This document shows, piece after piece, positions 62,271 through 64,000 of a stretch of DNA of 64,000 nt. Every line of letters begins with the position of its first letter. Position 1 is the first letter of the stretch. The stretch is from the NCBI GenBank assembly GCA_013286045.1, contig JABDGM010000004.1:24580-88579 (forward strand). The letters run 5' to 3'. The DNA is from Planctomycetota bacterium. GTDB taxonomy: Bacteria; Planctomycetota; Planctomycetia; Pirellulales; Lacipirellulaceae. Position numbers and translations under genes: made by a program. The notes under the pieces were generated by a model. That model saw only the letters and a list, made by a program, of their open reading frames with translations, did no database searches and had not been told where the DNA came from.

Positions 62271-62302
62271 GAACCCTCGACGAAAGTCGGGGGTTCTTTT
62301 TT
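62271..62302 (+). terminator. rho-independent terminator of S41 protease gene
   Basis: GAACCCTCGAC-gaaa-GTCGGGGGTTC, a stem of about 10 bp with one mismatch and a GNRA-like gaaa loop, followed by six T, 60 bases after the stop codon. Confidence 0.85.
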
Positions 62303-62317
62303 GCGCCGCATCCAAAA

Positions 62318-62749
62318 TCAGGAGGAAGCATCAGCGTCGTCGACCCCAGCCCATTCGAGCGCCCTCCGCCTGTCGGAAAACGAACGACCCTGAATGACTT
62401 TGCCATCGCGAAACGTGTATACATCCGCAAGGGGTCCTTCGCGCCATTCCGACTCGTGCTTCAGCCGCGCTCGCACATCAACGAACACAATGACCTTTTC
62501 GCCAGCGGCGACGAACTGCACAGGCTCGCAACTGCCTTCGGCCCACATCGCTCGCGCTTCACTGAAATGTCTCTCCACTACCTCGCGCCCGCGGTAGGTC
62601 CCGCTCATTGGAGACTCGACCGGATCAATCCACTCGATCTGCGGATCGAACGATTCGATCATGACCTGAATATCGTTCCGATTAAGCGCGGCATATAGTT
62701 CTCTCAACGTCTCAGTCTTGGCGGCAAAGGACGGCGACTCTTTACTCAT
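62318..62749 (-). CDS. NTF2/SnoaL-like fold protein
   Basis: 143 residues. ETLRELYAALNRNDIQVMIESFDPQIEWIDPVESPMSGTYRGREVVERHF is the typical start of an NTF2/SnoaL-like cone fold: helix, the NDI/DP-IEW strand, then GREAVERHF. The core ends ADVYTFRDGKVIQGRSFSDRRRALEWAG. Such proteins are small isomerases, hydrolases or stress proteins; substrate unknown. Its ATG overlaps the TGA of the DUF2071 gene by 4 bases (ATGA), so they are coupled. Confidence 0.8.
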   Translation of the reverse strand: MSKESPSFAAKTETLRELYAALNRNDIQVMIESFDPQIEWIDPVESPMSGTYRGREVVERHFSEARAMWAEGSCEPVQFVAAGEKVIVFVDVRARLKHESEWREGPLADVYTFRDGKVIQGRSFSDRRRALEWAGVDDADASS

Positions 62750-63504
62750 ATCCTTCTCCCACGAAACACTTGCACTGCCGACCCCTCTGCCACGATGCTG
62801 CTAACTGGCTCGCCCGTAAGATACTGAGCGAATGGTTCAATATAAGTTAATGCAACATCGCAGTCCCAATTCACATCAGTCGCCGTCGCCACTCGCCAAG
62901 TCGGATGAGCAACGCGATATTCGATCGTCCCACCACGTCGGTCGCTGGCGTATCCCCAATAGTGCTCCACGATGAACTCTTCGTATGATCCCGACGCTGG
63001 AACCTTAAGCGGCGAGCCGACTCGCGCTCCGAGCGCATTCCAAACGTGATTCCTGCGCCGCCCGACCTCGTCGACTTCTCGGCTACGCCATCCATATTCA
63101 ACCCGATCGCCAACTTGCAGCTCTTCGCCGCGCATCTCAATTGCGTTCCGCATCCGTCGCGTCACGTAGTTCTCGTTGTAAAGTCCGTTCGCCACAATCG
63201 CGACCGCCCGTCGCGGCACAATCTCGCGCACAAACACCACCCCACGCCGCACCTCGCCACCAACCGTCCGTTTCACGTAATACCGCAAATTGACTTCATC
63301 AAACCGCGTATGCCCCGGCACCGGCACCCCAAAGATCCGCACCTTCTGAAACCGAAACCCCACCACGCTGATATACGCCTCGCCATCGTGCACATCCGGC
63401 TCCGTCCCCGCCGGCGCCAACCGCTCAATCTCCTCCACCGGCACGCGAAAATTCAGCAGTACCAGTTCCGTCCACCGTGCCGTTAGTAAAGGCCGTTCCG
63501 CCAC
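62746..63504 (-). CDS. DUF2071 (YqjF-like) protein
   Basis: 252 residues. Features of DUF2071: LTARWTELVLLNFRVPVEEIERLAPAGTEPDVHDGEAYISVVGFRF, then HTRFDEVNLRYYVKR, GVVFVREIVPRRAVAIVANGLYNENY, YGYASDRRGGTIEYRVAHPTWRVA-like and a closing EGSAVQVFRG. The family is widespread and its function unknown; it is a beta-rich fold close to acetoacetate decarboxylase. It is the first gene of a two-gene unit with the NTF2-like protein. Confidence 0.85.
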   Translation of the reverse strand: MAERPLLTARWTELVLLNFRVPVEEIERLAPAGTEPDVHDGEAYISVVGFRFQKVRIFGVPVPGHTRFDEVNLRYYVKRTVGGEVRRGVVFVREIVPRRAVAIVANGLYNENYVTRRMRNAIEMRGEELQVGDRVEYGWRSREVDEVGRRRNHVWNALGARVGSPLKVPASGSYEEFIVEHYWGYASDRRGGTIEYRVAHPTWRVATATDVNWDCDVALTYIEPFAQYLTGEPVSSIVAEGSAVQVFRGRRI

Positions 63505-63593
63505 GCTACATCCACCATTGGTTGACGGCCCACCGGCCGTATTCGATACTCGAAAGGTATTTTGAACCCGTTTTTCGCCGAAGGATAGCCGCC

Positions 63594-64000
63594 ATGGCCC
63601 ACGATGAAGATGACGATTTGTACGATGAAGAATTCGACTTCGTGGACGATGACGATGACGATGAAGATCTAGAGGAAGACGAAGGCGAAGAAGCGTCGGC
63701 CGAAGGCTCCGATATCGCCGACGAACCCGACGATGAGCGCAAGCCCGAGCCCCGTCAGCGGAATGGTGAACGTCCCCAACGACCCGAGCGTACCTCCGAT
63801 CGCGCTGAACGGGCCGAACGTTCCACTGAGCGCCCCGAACGTTCCTCCGATCGTGCCGAACGCACGGAGCAGCCCGAGCACAAAGGCGAAAGTACGGGCG
63901 AAGAGGAAGAGCCCGTCGACGAATATGGCCGGCCAGAAACGCCGCCCGCCAACTACGTCGTCCACGTTTACGATCAGAAAAAATTCAGCCGCACGATCGA
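63594..64000 (+). CDS. acidic low-complexity protein, incomplete at window end
   Basis: At least 135 residues, cut by the window end. The start ATG at 63594 has AAGGA about 8 bases before it. It begins with a run of Asp and Glu (MAHDEDDDLYDEEFDFVDDD...), then a PERxxER-type repeat (ERPQRPERTSDRAERAERST...) and finally PPANYVVHVYDQKKFSRTI, which looks like a folded domain starting. Open frames on the other strand here mirror the repetitive DNA and are not genes. The acidic part suggests a disordered or nucleic-acid-mimicking region. Function unknown. Confidence 0.6.
   Translation, partial: MAHDEDDDLYDEEFDFVDDDDDDEDLEEDEGEEASAEGSDIADEPDDERKPEPRQRNGERPQRPERTSDRAERAERSTERPERSSDRAERTEQPEHKGESTGEEEEPVDEYGRPETPPANYVVHVYDQKKFSRTI

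Noticed and set aside
63506..63965. Minus-strand Ser-rich frames at the right end
   Set aside because: They mirror the Asp/Glu and Arg/Glu repeats of the + strand acidic gene, which has a ribosome site and sensible start.

Overview
The window looks like a planctomycete chromosome, probably Pirellulales-like. The signs are a DUF1559 pseudopilin-like protein, a DUF1580 protein, secreted proteins with PEP-CTERM tails (VPEPA) and embedded type I dockerin repeats, and a tyrosine recombinase of the planctomycete type. Left of about 18.8 kb the DNA is accessory and mobile; right of it lies ordinary chromosome with respiration, sugar use and housekeeping genes.

Region 1 (1-10.6 kb) is a mosaic genomic island. 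At the left edge is a minus-strand operon of five genes: a small membrane protein, a lipoprotein with coiled coil and membrane helix, a DUF932 protein, an 80-residue ThiS/MoaD/ubiquitin-like beta-grasp protein, and a protein joining an E2 (ubiquitin-conjugating)-like core to a Cys-rich treble-clef/RING-like tail. It may run on past the left edge. This is the best candidate here for a little-described system. Next come a GYF_2 membrane protein, an XRE regulator beside a palindrome, a 22-base match to the 3' end of a tmRNA gene (an integration scar), an Abi_C abortive-infection protein, a helicase of which only the C-terminal part remains, a DUF1580 protein, a winged-helix protein and a tyrosine integrase.

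Region 2 (10,619-18,805) is a compact integrative element of about 8.1 kb, bounded by identical 48-bp direct repeats. The right copy is the 3' half of an intact tRNA-Arg(TCG) gene. The element carries its own integrase abutting attR, excisionase-like proteins, a RepA-like ATPase with an origin-like inverted repeat nearby, a serine recombinase, a winged-helix protein, and an operon of small overlapping genes led by a ribbon-helix-helix repressor with its own palindrome. The other integrase lies just outside attL, so two elements probably inserted in tandem at one tRNA.

Region 3 (19.1-31.0 kb) is a minus-strand respiratory supercluster: type II NADH dehydrogenase, cytochrome c oxidase subunits II (with CuA and haem c), I and III, an internally duplicated membrane protein, a dihaem lipoprotein, a Rieske protein, cytochrome b fused to cytochrome c, a CtaG-ferredoxin fusion and a YtkA-like secreted protein. 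Together they suggest a quinol-to-oxygen chain built as a bc-oxidase assembly.

Region 4 (31.3-49.4 kb) holds a GT32-like glycosyltransferase, a YidR/DUF3748 protein and a glucan-use locus: a glycoamylase/GH144-like enzyme, two PEP-CTERM proteins, a DUF1559 protein, a dockerin/PEP-CTERM glycosidase-like protein, a GH1 beta-glucosidase, a 1161-residue GH94 phosphorylase like the C-terminal half of cyclic beta-1,2-glucan synthase, a GPH sugar transporter and a LacI regulator. LacI-type operators stand in front of several of these genes, which suggests one regulon.

Region 5 (49.5-64.0 kb) has two membrane proteins (one a CPBP protease), a BON protein, an aldehyde dehydrogenase, a heparinase II/III-like protein, an FHA protein, PurH, a structured RNA or terminator candidate, a CtpA-type protease, an NTF2-like protein, a DUF2071 protein and an acidic protein cut by the window end. 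Several intergenic spaces carry dispersed repeats.
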